A stretch of 64,000 nt of DNA from Dietzia lutea (GCF_003096075.1 NZ_CP015449.1:1915001-1979000); one strand, 5' to 3'; positions 42,696-52,501 are shown, counted from the stretch's first letter. The notes: generated from the sequence alone by a model not told the origin. Numbers and translations are program-made.

Positions 42696-44174
42696 TCAGG
42701 TGAGGACGAAGTCCCCCGGGTCCACGGTGCGGACCTGCTCGCGGTACCGGAACGTGAACGTCGGCCACTGCAGTGAGTTCCGGCCCCGCGAGTCGATATA
42801 CCAACTCGAGCACCCGCCCTGGTTCCACACGGTGTGGGCCAGTTCACGGTCCATGCGATCGGCGTAGGCCTGCTCCACCTCAGCCCGCACCTGGATCGTC
42901 CCGCCCCCCGACCGCTCCGTCAGGTCGACCAGTCGCAGGACGTGTCCGGCCTGCGACTCCAGCATGTACACGATCGACGAGTGCCCCAGGTTGGTGTTGG
43001 GTCCGTAGAGCAGGAACAGGTTGGGGAAGCCGGAGACGGTGACGCCGTTGTGGGCGCGCGGGCTGCCGTCCCAGTGTTCGGCGAGCGTGCGGCCGTCCGC
43101 TCCGGTGATCAGCTTCGAGATTGGTGGCTCGGTCGGCTGGAAGCCGGTGCCGAAGATGATCACGTCCGCCGCGTGCTCGGTCCCGTCGTCGGCGACCAGG
43201 CCTCCGGGCGTGACGGCGGACGCCGCCCCGGGGACGAGGGTCACGTCGGGGCGCGTCAGCGCGGGGAGCCAGTGGCTGGTGAGCAGGACGCGTTTGCAGC
43301 CGATCGAGAAGTCCGGCGTGAGCGCCCTGCGCATGCGGCGGTCGCGGACCTTGAGGAAGAGGTAGAACCGTGCGAACCACTCGAAGAAGCGCAGCAGGAC
43401 CTGCGCCCGGGTGAACACGACGACGTACAGCTCGCGCCCCAGGTAGATCCGCCCGCGGACGAGCTTCTGCAGGAGCGGCAGTCGCCGGTACAGCTTTTTG
43501 CGGCGTTCGGAGATCGGACGGTCGAGCCGGGGCAGGATCCACCCGGGGGTCCGCTGGAACACCGTCACGTGCTCGGCGGTCCCGGCGATCTCCGGCACGA
43601 ACTGCACGGCGGAGGCCCCGGTGCCCACCACGGCGACCCTCTTGCCCTCGAGTGGGATGTCGTGTCGCCACCGGGCGGAGTGGAACACCTCCCCCTCGAA
43701 CGAGTCGAGCCCCGGCAGGCGGGGAACCGACGGCGCGGAGAGAGCGCCCGTCGCGGCCACGAGGTGCCGCGCCCGCACCTGCCCGCGACTCGTGTCGACG
43801 ATCCACGACCCCGCTGTGGCGTCCCACCTCGCCGCGGTCACCTCGCAGGAGGTGACGAGCCGCTCACGCAGGCCGATACGGTCGGCGACCGACACCAGGT
43901 AGGAGTGGATCTCGGGCTGCCGACCGAATGAGTGCGACCACCCCGGGTGGGCGTGACGGGACAGCGAGTACAGCGCCGTCGGCACATCACAGGCGCAGCC
44001 CGGATACGTGTTGTCGCGCCACGTCCCGCCCACCTCGTCGGCGGCCTCGAGGACGAGGAAGTCGCGGCCCCGACCCTCGCGTAGGAGACGGTCGGCCATG
44101 GCGATACCGCCGAAGCCGGCGCCCACCACCAGCAGGTCGATCTGGTCCACGGGTCCACGGGGCGAGTCGATCAT
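42696..44174 (-). CDS. Flavin-containing monooxygenase, Baeyer-Villiger type
   Basis: NADPH/FAD monooxygenase inserting oxygen next to a carbonyl or oxidising heteroatoms. The 492-residue product shows the FAD motif GAGFGG (18-23), the GTWRDNTYPGCACDVP region, the Baeyer-Villiger fingerprint F-x-G-x3-H-x3-W at residues 159-169 and the second dinucleotide motif VVGTGASA near 183. Substrate unknown. A CATACT box 7 bases before the ATG suggests a leaderless mRNA. It has no counterpart between mtr and map in M. tuberculosis and looks accessory. Confidence 0.92.
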   Translation of the reverse strand: MIDSPRGPVDQIDLLVVGAGFGGIAMADRLLREGRGRDFLVLEAADEVGGTWRDNTYPGCACDVPTALYSLSRHAHPGWSHSFGRQPEIHSYLVSVADRIGLRERLVTSCEVTAARWDATAGSWIVDTSRGQVRARHLVAATGALSAPSVPRLPGLDSFEGEVFHSARWRHDIPLEGKRVAVVGTGASAVQFVPEIAGTAEHVTVFQRTPGWILPRLDRPISERRKKLYRRLPLLQKLVRGRIYLGRELYVVVFTRAQVLLRFFEWFARFYLFLKVRDRRMRRALTPDFSIGCKRVLLTSHWLPALTRPDVTLVPGAASAVTPGGLVADDGTEHAADVIIFGTGFQPTEPPISKLITGADGRTLAEHWDGSPRAHNGVTVSGFPNLFLLYGPNTNLGHSSIVYMLESQAGHVLRLVDLTERSGGGTIQVRAEVEQAYADRMDRELAHTVWNQGGCSSWYIDSRGRNSLQWPTFTFRYREQVRTVDPGDFVLT

Positions 44175-44181
44175 GCTGGAC

Positions 44182-44187
44182 AGTATG
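44182..44187 (-). promoter_or_regulatory. Candidate leaderless -10 box for the monooxygenase
   Basis: CATACT on the minus strand, exactly 7 bases before the ATG; TACTGT overlapping it would be 5 bases away. Weaker than the other leaderless candidates. Confidence 0.35.
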
Positions 44188-44250
44188 CCTTGCCGTGTCC
44201 ACCCCCGAGGCCACATCGGGACGACCGTTCATATGACGCCGCCACGACTC

Positions 44251-44326
44251 CCCGCGGGCGCGCACCGGACCCGCGGGCGCGCACCGGACCCGCGGGCGTT
44301 CGCCGCCCCCGTGGGCGTTCACCCCG
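44251..44326. repeat. 19-base tandem repeat, four copies decaying in sequence
   Basis: Units at 44251-44269 and 44270-44288 are identical (CCCGCGGGCGCGCACCGGA); units 44289-44307 and 44308-44326 keep CCCGYGGGCG but diverge at the end. Each intact unit contains the palindrome CCCGCGGG. The array lies 12 bases after the map stop, in the gap before the monooxygenase promoter. Confidence 0.85.
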
Positions 44327-44338
44327 CCCGCCGGAGGG

Positions 44339-45214
44339 TCAGGAGCCGGAGGGCAGGGTGAGGATCTCGTAGCCGTCCTCGGTCACCACGACCGTGTGCT
44401 CGAACTGCGCGGTCCACGCCTTGTCCGCGGTCGTCACGGTCCAGTCGTCGTCCCAGACCTCGAACCCCGGGCCGCCGAGGGAGATCATGGGCTCGACGGT
44501 CAGGGTCATGCCCGGCTCGAGGACCTCGGTCCGCGACGGCTCGTCGTAGTGCAGGACGACGAGCCCGTTGTGGAAGGTCGGCCCCACGCCGTGACCCGTG
44601 AACTCGCGGACCACTGTGTAGTCGAACCTCCGGGCGTAGGACTCGATGACGCGACCGATGACGTTGACCTCGCGTCCGGGGCGGATGGCCTTGATCCCGC
44701 GGTTCATCGCCTCCTCGGTCCGCTCGACCAGCAGCCGCACCTCGTCGCTGACCTCGCCGGCGAGGAACGTCGCGTTCGTGTCGCCGTGCACGCCGTGGAT
44801 GTAGGCCGTCACGTCCACGTTCACGATGTCGCCGTCCCGGATCACCGTGGTGTCGGGGATTCCGTGGCAGATGACCTCGTTGAGCGAGACACAGCACGAC
44901 TTGGGGAACGCCTTGTATCCCAACGTCGACGGATAGGCCCCGTGGTCACACAGGTACTCGTGGACGACCCGGTCGATCTCGTCGGTCGTCACGCCCGGCG
45001 CGACGGCCTCACCGGCGGCGACGAGCGCGTCCGCCGCGATCCTGCTCGCCACGCGCATCGCGTCGATCACCTCGGGCGGCTGCACCCACGCCTCGCCGTT
45101 GGCCTCGTCGACGCGGTCACGCCACACGTACTCCGGACGCGAGATCGAGTCGGGCACCGTCCGTATCGGGGTGGGGTCACCGGGGACGAGGGGCTGCCGG
45201 GTGGAGGTGGTCAT
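44339..45214 (-). CDS. map: Methionine aminopeptidase type I with N-terminal extension
   Basis: Removes N-terminal Met from nascent proteins. The 291-residue product has the dinuclear-metal ligands of the pita-bread fold: Asp in [20 protein letters not shown], His in [13 protein letters not shown], Glu in TVEPM and the final Glu in [10 protein letters not shown]. An extra ~40-residue N-terminal segment with Pro-rich sequence matches the actinobacterial MapB type that contacts the ribosome. The ATG lies 6 bases after TATCCT, consistent with a leaderless mRNA. Confidence 0.96.
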   Translation of the reverse strand: MTTSTRQPLVPGDPTPIRTVPDSISRPEYVWRDRVDEANGEAWVQPPEVIDAMRVASRIAADALVAAGEAVAPGVTTDEIDRVVHEYLCDHGAYPSTLGYKAFPKSCCVSLNEVICHGIPDTTVIRDGDIVNVDVTAYIHGVHGDTNATFLAGEVSDEVRLLVERTEEAMNRGIKAIRPGREVNVIGRVIESYARRFDYTVVREFTGHGVGPTFHNGLVVLHYDEPSRTEVLEPGMTLTVEPMISLGGPGFEVWDDDWTVTTADKAWTAQFEHTVVVTEDGYEILTLPSGS

Positions 45215-45220
45215 GCCACC

Positions 45221-45226
45221 AGGATA
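45221..45226 (-). promoter_or_regulatory. Candidate leaderless -10 box for map
   Basis: TATCCT on the minus strand, 6 bases before the map ATG, in the 64-base gap after the small membrane-protein gene. No ribosome site is present. Confidence 0.55.
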
Positions 45227-45278
45227 GGCCGGGACGAGCCGACCGGCCCCGCCGGTGGCCGCGCACGGGGGCGGCGAG

Positions 45279-45431
45279 TCACCAGATGACGAAACAGATC
45301 GAGGCGACGATCACCATGGCCCCGAAGAGGCACATGGTGAGCACGTCGCCGCCCGGGGACCGGCCGGTCTCGTCGGGCTCCACCCGGTCCTCCTGCTCGG
45401 CCCCGGTGTCGGGGTCCTGTCGCGGATCCAT
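45279..45431 (-). CDS. Small single-pass membrane protein (50 residues)
   Basis: Unknown function. It begins [20 protein letters not shown], an acidic hydrophilic half, and ends in one hydrophobic helix ([21 protein letters not shown]) at the very C-terminus, so it is probably tail-anchored. Its ATG overlaps the stop of the upstream membrane-protein gene by one base (TGATG), which is the main reason to believe it is real. Too short to assign a family by eye. Confidence 0.65.
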   Translation of the reverse strand: MDPRQDPDTGAEQEDRVEPDETGRSPGGDVLTMCLFGAMVIVASICFVIW

Positions 45432-45880
45432 CACATCACCCCCAGCCGGCTCAGCTCGGAGACCATGGCCACGCCGAGGATGACGAACACGACGCCCATG
45501 AAGGCGGTGTAGATCCAGCGCCGCGCGTGGTCGGACGCCCAGAAGCGCCGCACACTCACCACACCGTTGACGACGGCGATGACGCACAGCGCGATTCCGA
45601 CCGGGGCCGCCACCCACCCGGACAGGCTGAGCAGCGGCACGAGGATCGGGATGGCGAGGTACGTGATGAGGCAGCGCACGGCGGACACGAGAACGGAGAT
45701 ACGAAACGCGCGGTGCGCGCCCGAGCCGGCCTTGCTGTCGATCTCGTGGATCCCGAGGAGGCGCCGCATGAGCCGGTCGGCTCCGCGCTGCGACCGGAAA
45801 CCCGGATCGGCCACGGCCCTTCCGACCGGCGCGGGGGCGGCGGGCGCGGGGGCGGCGGGCGCGGGGGCGGGAACGCTCAC
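45431..45880 (-). CDS. Three-helix membrane protein, actinobacterial, upstream of map
   Basis: Unknown function. The 149-residue product has a Pro/Ala repeat N-terminus, a cytoplasmic segment (RLMRRLLGIHEIDSKAGSG) and three hydrophobic helices at about residues 62-82, 86-106 and 122-143. GAGGAGGG lies 4 bases before the GTG. It is coupled by TGATG to the 50-residue tail-anchored protein, so the pair may form a membrane complex. A run of 203 bases upstream to the acetyltransferase gene shows no coding sequence. Confidence 0.8.
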   Translation of the reverse strand: MSVPAPAPAAPAPAAPAPVGRAVADPGFRSQRGADRLMRRLLGIHEIDSKAGSGAHRAFRISVLVSAVRCLITYLAIPILVPLLSLSGWVAAPVGIALCVIAVVNGVVSVRRFWASDHARRWIYTAFMGVVFVILGVAMVSELSRLGVM

Positions 45881-46084
45881 GCGGCCCTCCTCTGCGAGGC
45901 ACCGTGTCCGGTGGTCACTGTCGCTGTCCGGTTCATCGCCGTCCTACCCTCCGTGCGGTTCCAGAAGTTCGAGGTCACGATCCGACTTCCGATCCACTGT
46001 CCCACAGCGCCCCGCCGGGCCCGAAGCCGCGGCGGGCGCGGTACCCCGCTCGGGGTCGGGCCCGCGCGGCGGCGGCGGTGCTGA

Positions 46085-46939
46085 TCACAGGAGGACGGTC
46101 GCGTAGTCGACGGCGTCGGTCATGCCGACGCGGCGGTAGGCGGCGCGGGCGGCGACGTTGGACCCGTTCACCACGAGCGACGGCGTGAGCCCGCGGGACC
46201 GGAGCGCCGCGCACACCGCGGCCGTCCCCCCCGATCCGAGACCGGCGCCCCGCCTCTCCCGGTGCACCCAGATGCCCTGGATCTGCGCGACCCGCGGGGC
46301 GAGAGCGGCGACGTCGGCCTTGAAGACCACCTCGCCCCGGTCGAGCCCGATCCAGGTCCGCCCCCTCGCCAGCGAACGGGCGACGCGACGGCGGAAGGGG
46401 ATCCCCGCCCCCACGGCGAACGGGTCGGCGCGCAGCTCCTCGCGGTACATGGCCGCGGCGGCCGCCAGGACCGGCTCGAACTCCTCCAGGGTGGCGGGGC
46501 GGATCCCGTCGGGGATCATCGCGGGATCCACCGGGCGCTCCAGCGTCATGAGGAACTGCCGCCCGCGGTATTCCCTGGCCTCGCCCCAGGCGTCACGGAG
46601 AGCCGGCCACAGGGAGGCCACCTGCTCCCGCCGACCGTGGACGGACATGGGGCCGAGCCCGAGACCGGCGACCGCGCGGCCGAGCGCGCGGTGATCGGCG
46701 TCGTCACCGCGCAGGGGCAGCACGGAACTGCCGACGAAGACCAGCGACCGCGCGGGACCGCCCAGGGTGAGGAAGCGACCGTCCGCACCGGCGACCACGC
46801 CCGACGTCGCGAGCTTCTCCGCGGCGGGCGCCGAGACCAGCGGATCGGACGCGAGCACATCGGACACGGCCCGGGACTCGCCCGGGCCGACCTCCCGGCA
46901 CTCCCCGATCCCGGTGCCCGGTGCAGCCGTATCGGTCAC
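46085..46939 (-). CDS. GNAT family N-acetyltransferase with DUF4081 N-terminal domain (Rv2867c-like)
   Basis: Acetyl-CoA-dependent transferase of unknown substrate. The 284-residue product has an N-terminal degenerate GNAT-like DUF4081 half and a C-terminal GNAT domain with the acetyl-CoA loop RRGAGLGSGGTAAVC and the final NVAARAAYRRVGM helix. It begins 3 bases after the ispG stop, the same arrangement as Rv2867c after ispG (Rv2868c), and is very likely in the dxr-rip1-ispG transcript. Confidence 0.87.
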   Translation of the reverse strand: MTDTAAPGTGIGECREVGPGESRAVSDVLASDPLVSAPAAEKLATSGVVAGADGRFLTLGGPARSLVFVGSSVLPLRGDDADHRALGRAVAGLGLGPMSVHGRREQVASLWPALRDAWGEAREYRGRQFLMTLERPVDPAMIPDGIRPATLEEFEPVLAAAAAMYREELRADPFAVGAGIPFRRRVARSLARGRTWIGLDRGEVVFKADVAALAPRVAQIQGIWVHRERRGAGLGSGGTAAVCAALRSRGLTPSLVVNGSNVAARAAYRRVGMTDAVDYATVLL

Positions 46940-46942
46940 GGC

Positions 46943-48127
46943 CTATCGCGTGACCTTGACCTGGGGGCCCTGCCCCTCGGCGGCCTCCCCCACCGTCTCG
47001 CCCATCTCGTCGGCGATCCGCATGGCCTCCTCGATGAGGGTCTCCACGATCGCCGCCTCCGGCACCGTCTTGATGACCTCGCCCTTGACGAAGATCTGCC
47101 CCTTGCCGTTGCCCGAGGCGACACCGAGATCGGCGTCGCGCGCCTCGCCCGGTCCGTTGACCACGCAGCCCATCACGGCCACACGCAGCGGCACGCTCAT
47201 CCCCTCGAGACCGGCGGTGACCTCCTCGGCGAGCTTGTACACGTCGACCTGTGCGCGACCGCAGGACGGGCAGGAGACGATCTCCAGCTTCCGCGGGCGC
47301 AGGTTGAGCGACTGCAGGATCTGCGCGCCTACCTTGATCTCCTCGGCCGGCGGGGCAGAGAGGGAGACACGGATCGTGTCGCCGATGCCCTCGGACAGCA
47401 GCGCGCCGAACGCGACGGCGGACTTGATGGTGCCCTGGAACGCTGGGCCCGCCTCCGTCACCCCGAGGTGCAGTGGGTAGTCGGTCTGGGCCGCGAGTTG
47501 CCGGTACGCCTCGACCATGATCACCGGGTCGTTGTGCTTGACCGAGATCTTGATGTCACCGAACCCGTGCTCCTCGAACAGGGAGGCCTCCCATACGGCC
47601 GACTCCACGAGCGCCTCGGGCGTGGCCTTGCCGTACTTGGCCAGCAGGCGGGGGTCGAGCGAACCCGCGTTCACGCCGATACGGATCGGGATGCCCGCGT
47701 CGCCGGCAGCCTTGGCGACCTCCTTGACGCGCCCGTCGAACTCCTTGATGTTGCCCGGATTGACGCGCACCGCCGCACACCCGGCGTCGATCGCCGCGAA
47801 GATGTACTTGGGCTGGAAGTGGATGTCGGCGATCACCGGGATCGGCGACTTGCGGGCGATCGTCGACAGCGCGTCGGCGTCCTCCTGCCGCGGGCAGGCC
47901 ACGCGGACGATGTCGCAGCCGGACGCCGTGAGCTCGGCGATCTGCTGCAGCGTCGAGTTGATGTCGTGCGTCTTGGTGTTGGTCATGGACTGGACCGAGA
48001 CCGGGTGATCACTGCCCACGCCGACCGGGCCGACGAACAGCTGCCGGGTCCTGCGCCGCGGCGCCAGCACCGGCGGCGGTGAGTCGGGCATACCCAGTCC
48101 GACCGGGATCGAGGATGAGTCGTTCAC
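46943..48127 (-). CDS. ispG: 4-hydroxy-3-methylbut-2-enyl-diphosphate synthase IspG (GcpE)
   Basis: [4Fe-4S] enzyme converting methylerythritol cyclodiphosphate to HMBPP, the sixth step of the MEP isoprenoid route. The 394-residue product has the TIM-barrel start [20 protein letters not shown] and the cluster ligands in SCPSCGR and [10 protein letters not shown]. The GTG has GGAAGG 7 bases upstream. With dxr three genes upstream-to-downstream across rip1, two MEP steps share one operon. Confidence 0.96.
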   Translation of the reverse strand: MNDSSSIPVGLGMPDSPPPVLAPRRRTRQLFVGPVGVGSDHPVSVQSMTNTKTHDINSTLQQIAELTASGCDIVRVACPRQEDADALSTIARKSPIPVIADIHFQPKYIFAAIDAGCAAVRVNPGNIKEFDGRVKEVAKAAGDAGIPIRIGVNAGSLDPRLLAKYGKATPEALVESAVWEASLFEEHGFGDIKISVKHNDPVIMVEAYRQLAAQTDYPLHLGVTEAGPAFQGTIKSAVAFGALLSEGIGDTIRVSLSAPPAEEIKVGAQILQSLNLRPRKLEIVSCPSCGRAQVDVYKLAEEVTAGLEGMSVPLRVAVMGCVVNGPGEARDADLGVASGNGKGQIFVKGEVIKTVPEAAIVETLIEEAMRIADEMGETVGEAAEGQGPQVKVTR

Positions 48128-48226
48128 AACAGGGCCTTCCGTAGGGGCTGCGGGCCGGGTGCCCGCGAGTCCCGCCCGCCATTATCCGGGTAACCGGCGA
48201 CGGGGGCGAGGTGGGTGTGGGTCGGC

Positions 48227-49447
48227 TCAGCCCGGCAGCAGGATCGGGTTGACGAAGTCGGCGGTGATAACGATCGCGGAGACGCCGATCAACAAGACGA
48301 ACACCGCCATCGTCAGCGGCGCGAGCTTCTCGTAGTCGGCCGGGCCGCCGGGAGCCAGCCCGCGCAGCCTCCGCACCGCGTCGCGGATCTTCTCGTAGAA
48401 CACCACCGCGATGTGGCCGCCGTCGAACGGCGTCAGCGGCACGAGGTTGAACGCGCCGAGGAAGAGGTTGAGTCCGGCGAGGAAGAGAAGGAACAGGCTC
48501 CACAGCCCCTGCTCGACCGCCTGTCCGCCGATGTAGCTGGCGCCCACCACGGACACCGGCGAGTCCTCGGCCCGCTCCGGGCCGAAGATCGACGCCGCGA
48601 CGGCCGGGATCTTCGCCGGGAACGAGATCAGGCCCTCGACGGTCGCCTCAACCATCTCACCGGTGAAGACGAAGGTCGCGGGCACCGCGGAGATCGCGTC
48701 ATAGGTGTGGACGTTCTGATACGCGGGGTCGTCGAGGATCTCCTGCGGGATCCCGTCCTCCGAGAGCCGGACACCGAGCGCTCCCCGCGCCTGACCGTCG
48801 ACGGTCGACGAGGTCAACGTCGTCGTCGTCGTCACCTCCTCCCCGTCCCGCTCCAACGCCACCGGCACGGTCTCGCCCGGGCGCGCCGACACCACGTCCG
48901 ACAGGTCGGCCCAGCTCACCACGGGGACCCCGTCGACGGCGGTGATCCGGTCGCCCGGGAGGATCCCCGCCTCACCGGCGGGGCCCACGCCGATGCCACA
49001 CTCGTCCGCACCCGCGCACGTGTCACCGACCACCGCGGCGACCCGGTCGGTCGGGATCGGTTGGACGTCCCTGTTGGCCAACCCCCACCCCAGGGCGACC
49101 GTGTAGAACAGGGCGATCGCCAGCACGATGTTCATGAACGGCCCCGCCAGCAACACCGCGACGCGCTTCCACCACGCCTGACGCCACATGGCCTTCGGTT
49201 CGTCCTCCGGCGACAACCGGTCGTACGCGGTCATCCCGGCGATGTCGCAGAACCCGCCCAGCGGGACCGCCTTGAGCCCGTACTCGATCCCGCCCCGCCG
49301 CACCGACCACAGGGTCGGGCCGAAGCCCACGAAGAACCGGCGCACCTTCATCCCCGACCACAGGGCCACCCTCATGTGCCCGTACTCGTGCAGCACGATC
49401 GACACCATGATCCCCAGCGCGAACAGGACGATCCCGACGATCAGCAC
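48227..49447 (-). CDS. rip1: Site-2 (RIP) zinc metalloprotease Rip1, RseP/M50 family
   Basis: Intramembrane protease that cleaves anti-sigma factors and other membrane substrates. The 406-residue product has the HEYGH zinc motif at residues 20-24 in the first helix, a PDZ domain (about 125-200, with AGILPGDRITAVDGVPV), and the third-ligand motif LVPLTPFDGGH near residue 340. Four membrane helices are expected. GGAGGG precedes the GTG; the gene starts 3 bases after the dxr stop, the order seen in mycobacteria. Confidence 0.95.
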   Translation of the reverse strand: MLIVGIVLFALGIMVSIVLHEYGHMRVALWSGMKVRRFFVGFGPTLWSVRRGGIEYGLKAVPLGGFCDIAGMTAYDRLSPEDEPKAMWRQAWWKRVAVLLAGPFMNIVLAIALFYTVALGWGLANRDVQPIPTDRVAAVVGDTCAGADECGIGVGPAGEAGILPGDRITAVDGVPVVSWADLSDVVSARPGETVPVALERDGEEVTTTTTLTSSTVDGQARGALGVRLSEDGIPQEILDDPAYQNVHTYDAISAVPATFVFTGEMVEATVEGLISFPAKIPAVAASIFGPERAEDSPVSVVGASYIGGQAVEQGLWSLFLLFLAGLNLFLGAFNLVPLTPFDGGHIAVVFYEKIRDAVRRLRGLAPGGPADYEKLAPLTMAVFVLLIGVSAIVITADFVNPILLPG

Positions 49448-49450
49448 GAC

Positions 49451-50614
49451 TCAGCCCTCCAGGCCCGTGACGATGGCCGCGGCATGCCGCCGCGCCCAGG
49501 ACTCCGCCGCCGCGACGTCGTCGGGGTCCCGCGGATCCGACGCCCACTCGTCCGCGGCGCCGACGGTCTCCGCCACCACGTCCACGATGTCCGCGAACCG
49601 GATCCGTCCGTCGAGGAACGCCGGCGCGGCCTCCTCGTTGGCCGCGTTGAACACCGCCGTGCGCAGGCCACCCGCCTCGCCGGCCGCGCGGGCCACCTCG
49701 ATCGCGGGGAAGGTCCCGGAGTCGACCGGTTCGAACGTCCACGTGTGGGCGCGGGTGAAATCCAGCGGCGTCGACGCACCCGGGACGCGGTCGGGCCAGC
49801 CGAGGGCCAACGCGATCGGGAGCTTCATCGACGGCGGCGAGGCCTTGGCCACCGTCGCCCCGTCGACGAACGTCACGGCCGAGTGCACCACCGACTGCGG
49901 GTGGACCGTGACCTCGATCCTGTCGTAGGGCACCCCGAACAGCAGGTGCGCCTCGATGAGCTCGAGTGACTTGTTGACCAACGTCGCCGAGTTGAGCGTG
50001 ATCATCCGGCCCATCGCCCACGTGGGGTGGCGCAGCGCCTGCTCGGCCGTGACGTCGGCCAGCTCCGCGCGCGTCCGACCGCGGAACGGGCCACCGGACG
50101 CGGTGAGGACCAGCGAGGACACCTCCTCGGCCGTGCCCGCGCGCAGGCACTGCGCCATCGCGGAGTGCTCCGAGTCCACCGGGATCAACTGCCCCGGCGC
50201 GGCCGCCCCCGTCACGAGCGCGCCCCCGGCGACTAGCGACTCCTTGTTGGCCAGTGCCAACCGGGCGCCCGAGCGCAGCGCCGCCAGGGTCGGCCCCAGT
50301 CCCCTCGACCCGTCCATGCCGTTGAGCACCACGTCCGACTCCACCGCGTCGACCAGCTGAGTCGCCGCGGACGGACCGGACAGGACCGTCACATCCGGGA
50401 ACGACGAGCCGATCCGCCGGGCCGCGGACGGGTCCGACACGGCGACGATGCGCGCGCCGGTCGCGCGAATCTGCTCCGCGAGGAGATCTACCCGGCCCCC
50501 GCCCGCGGCCAACCCGACCACCTCGAAGCGGTCGGCACCGGCCTGCGAGGTCACCTCGAGTGCCTGGGTACCGATCGAACCGGTACTGCCGAGGACGAGA
50601 ACGCGCGTGGTCAC
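49451..50614 (-). CDS. dxr: 1-deoxy-D-xylulose-5-phosphate reductoisomerase
   Basis: NADPH enzyme for the second MEP-pathway step, target of fosmidomycin. The 387-residue product shows [40 protein letters not shown] with the metal-binding Asp/Glu, and the ASGGPFRG loop. The frame stays open upstream, but the GTG at 50614 fits the conserved start; GACAAT lies 6 bases upstream, a weaker leaderless candidate. First gene of dxr-rip1-ispG-GNAT. Confidence 0.96.
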   Translation of the reverse strand: MTTRVLVLGSTGSIGTQALEVTSQAGADRFEVVGLAAGGGRVDLLAEQIRATGARIVAVSDPSAARRIGSSFPDVTVLSGPSAATQLVDAVESDVVLNGMDGSRGLGPTLAALRSGARLALANKESLVAGGALVTGAAAPGQLIPVDSEHSAMAQCLRAGTAEEVSSLVLTASGGPFRGRTRAELADVTAEQALRHPTWAMGRMITLNSATLVNKSLELIEAHLLFGVPYDRIEVTVHPQSVVHSAVTFVDGATVAKASPPSMKLPIALALGWPDRVPGASTPLDFTRAHTWTFEPVDSGTFPAIEVARAAGEAGGLRTAVFNAANEEAAPAFLDGRIRFADIVDVVAETVGAADEWASDPRDPDDVAAAESWARRHAAAIVTGLEG

Positions 50615-50726
50615 CCCGCCATTGTCCACGGCGACGGCCGTATGCGCCGCATCGGACGACCCCCTCGGGGCCTCCCTCGGCGGGTTAGGCGTCGACCTGA
50701 GAAGGCGGTGTGACAAACTGGCCACG

Positions 50727-50762
50727 ATGTCGGCGGCCCGCAGGGCTGCCAGCGAGCCGTGA
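50727..50762 (+). CDS. Possible 11-codon leader ORF before the DUF2631 gene
   Basis: ATG to TGA encodes [17 protein letters not shown] lies 7 bases before the ATG, so it could be translated from a leaderless transcript. The stop is 15 bases before the DUF2631 ATG. Its small size and lack of a known regulatory residue pattern make this speculative. Confidence 0.25.
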   Translation: MSAARRAASEP

Positions 50763-50777
50763 GGAGAACCGGGGAGC

Positions 50778-51152
50778 ATGAGCGCTGACGGACACCACAC
50801 CAGCAGGGAGATCGTCGTCAACGGAATCAGTTCCGTGGACGAGCCCTCGGTCGCCTGGGGCTGGCACAAGCACAGCAGGATTGTCGGCGTCGCCGTGGGC
50901 GGGTTCTTCGTCCTGTTCCTCCTGGCGATGCTTTTCGGGAACCACATCGGCCGGGTAGAGAACATCTGGCTGGTGAGCATCGCCGCGATCCTGGCCATCT
51001 GGATGGTCATCTCGCTGCGTCCCAAGAAGGACGACACCCTCAAGAAGAGCCGGATCCACGAGGTCTCCGCGCACCACTACGCCGCGGCCAGCACGGTCGC
51101 GACCGGCGACGCCGCCAGGAACCCGGAGGGCATCGCTCCCGCCAAGCACTGA
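50778..51152 (+). CDS. DUF2631 membrane protein
   Basis: Function unknown. The 124-residue product begins with a hydrophilic segment ([17 protein letters not shown]), then two hydrophobic helices at about residues 34-54 and 61-80, and a charged C-terminal tail. The [11 protein letters not shown] and SLRPKK segments are typical of DUF2631. GGGGAGC precedes the ATG closely. It is divergent from dxr, and a possible 11-codon leader ORF lies upstream. A strong hairpin follows. Confidence 0.87.
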   Translation: MSADGHHTSREIVVNGISSVDEPSVAWGWHKHSRIVGVAVGGFFVLFLLAMLFGNHIGRVENIWLVSIAAILAIWMVISLRPKKDDTLKKSRIHEVSAHHYAAASTVATGDAARNPEGIAPAKH

Positions 51153-51170
51153 CGCCGGGCCGACCCGGAC

Positions 51171-51210
51171 GAAGGGCCGCCACCACTCCCCGGAGCGGTG
51201 GCGGCCCTTC
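51171..51210. terminator. Hairpin between convergent DUF2631 and rlmN genes
   Basis: Perfect 14-base arms GAAGGGCCGCCACC (51171-51184) and GGTGGCGGCCCTTC (51197-51210) with a 12-base loop, 18 bases after the DUF2631 stop. Placed to terminate the plus-strand gene; on the minus strand it is 110 bases past rlmN. Confidence 0.7.
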
Positions 51211-51319
51211 TCGTCGGTGAGGCGGCGACGGGAGTCGGCGCGGTAGCGGTCGGGAGTCCGCGCGGCCGCGATCCGGGAGTCGGCGCGCCGCCCGACGCGA
51301 GAACGGACTCCGGGGGCGA

Positions 51320-52429
51320 TCAGCCCTCGGCGGCCAGCTGTCCGCACGCGGCGTCGATGTCCGAGCCGCGGGTGTCACGGACCGTGCAGGACACGCCGGC
51401 CGCGCGCACGGCGGCGACGAAGGCGTCCTGCTGATGGCGGGGGCTGGCGTCCCATTCGCTTCCCGGCGTCGGGTTGAGCGGGATGAGATTGACGTGCGCC
51501 ATGGGCCCGAGCCGCTGCGCGAGCAACCGACCGAGCATCTCCCCGCGCCAGACCTGGTCGTTCACATCGCGGATCAGCGCGTATTCGATGGACACACGCC
51601 GGCCGGTGGCGTCGGCGTAGTGGCGGGCCGCGTCCATCACCTCGGTCACCGGCCACCGGTTGTTCACCGGCACCAGGGTGTCGCGGAGCTCGTCGTCCGG
51701 GGTGTGCAGCGACACGGCGAGGGTGACCTGGAGTCCCTCCTCGGCGAGCCGGTGGATGGCGGGGACGACCCCGACCGTCGACACGGTCACCGAGCGCTGC
51801 GAGAGCCCGAAACCGGACGGCGGGGGCGAGATGATCCCGCGGACCGCGGCGAGTACCCGCTTGTAGTTGGCCAGCGGCTCCCCCATCCCCATGAAGACCA
51901 CGTTCGACAGGCGCCCCGGTCCCCCCGGGATATCGCCGTCCCGCAGCGCCCGCGCCGCCACGCGAACCTGCTCGAGGATCTCCGCCGTCGACAGGTTCCG
52001 CTGGAGGCCGCCCTGCCCCGTCGCACAGAACGGGCACGCCATGCCACAGCCGGCCTGACTCGAGATGCAGACCGTCGCCCGGTCGGGGTAGCGCATGAGC
52101 ACGCTCTCCACCAGCGACCCGTCGTGCAGCTTCCACAGCGTCTTGCGCGTGGTGCCCTCGTCCGCGGACACGTGACGCAGCGAGGTGGTGAGCGGCGGGA
52201 AGAGTTCCTGCCCCACCCGGTCGCGCAGATCGGCCGGGAGGTCGGTCATCTCGCGCGGGTCCGCCTCCAGCCGCCCGAAGTACTGGTTCGCCAGCTGCTT
52301 CCCACGGAACGAGGGGACCCCGAGGTCACCCATCGCCACCGCGCGGCCGTCGGAGTCGAGGTCGGCGAAGTGGCGCGGGGGCAGCCCGCGGCGAGGGGCG
52401 TCGAATACGAGGGGAAGAGGTTCAGCCAT
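51320..52429 (-). CDS. rlmN: Dual-specificity rRNA/tRNA m2A methyltransferase RlmN
   Basis: Radical-SAM enzyme methylating A2503 of 23S rRNA and A37 of some tRNAs. The 369-residue product has [18 protein letters not shown] (CxxxCxxC), the GMGEPLANY motif, and the conserved downstream Cys near the C-terminus ([20 protein letters not shown]). The ATG has no strong ribosome site; CAGAAT lies 9 bases upstream. It is divergent from the LapA-like gene. Confidence 0.96.
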   Translation of the reverse strand: MAEPLPLVFDAPRRGLPPRHFADLDSDGRAVAMGDLGVPSFRGKQLANQYFGRLEADPREMTDLPADLRDRVGQELFPPLTTSLRHVSADEGTTRKTLWKLHDGSLVESVLMRYPDRATVCISSQAGCGMACPFCATGQGGLQRNLSTAEILEQVRVAARALRDGDIPGGPGRLSNVVFMGMGEPLANYKRVLAAVRGIISPPPSGFGLSQRSVTVSTVGVVPAIHRLAEEGLQVTLAVSLHTPDDELRDTLVPVNNRWPVTEVMDAARHYADATGRRVSIEYALIRDVNDQVWRGEMLGRLLAQRLGPMAHVNLIPLNPTPGSEWDASPRHQQDAFVAAVRAAGVSCTVRDTRGSDIDAACGQLAAEG

Positions 52430-52501
52430 GATTCGGCCATTCTGTCAGAAACGAACGCGCAGGACACACCGCCAACGGTGCCGCCCGATGAGATGAGCAC
52501 A

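Noticed and set aside
45881-46084. Small gene between the membrane-protein gene and the acetyltransferase
   Set aside because: Open frames here lack a ribosome site, overlap and any plausible protein features; treated as non-coding.
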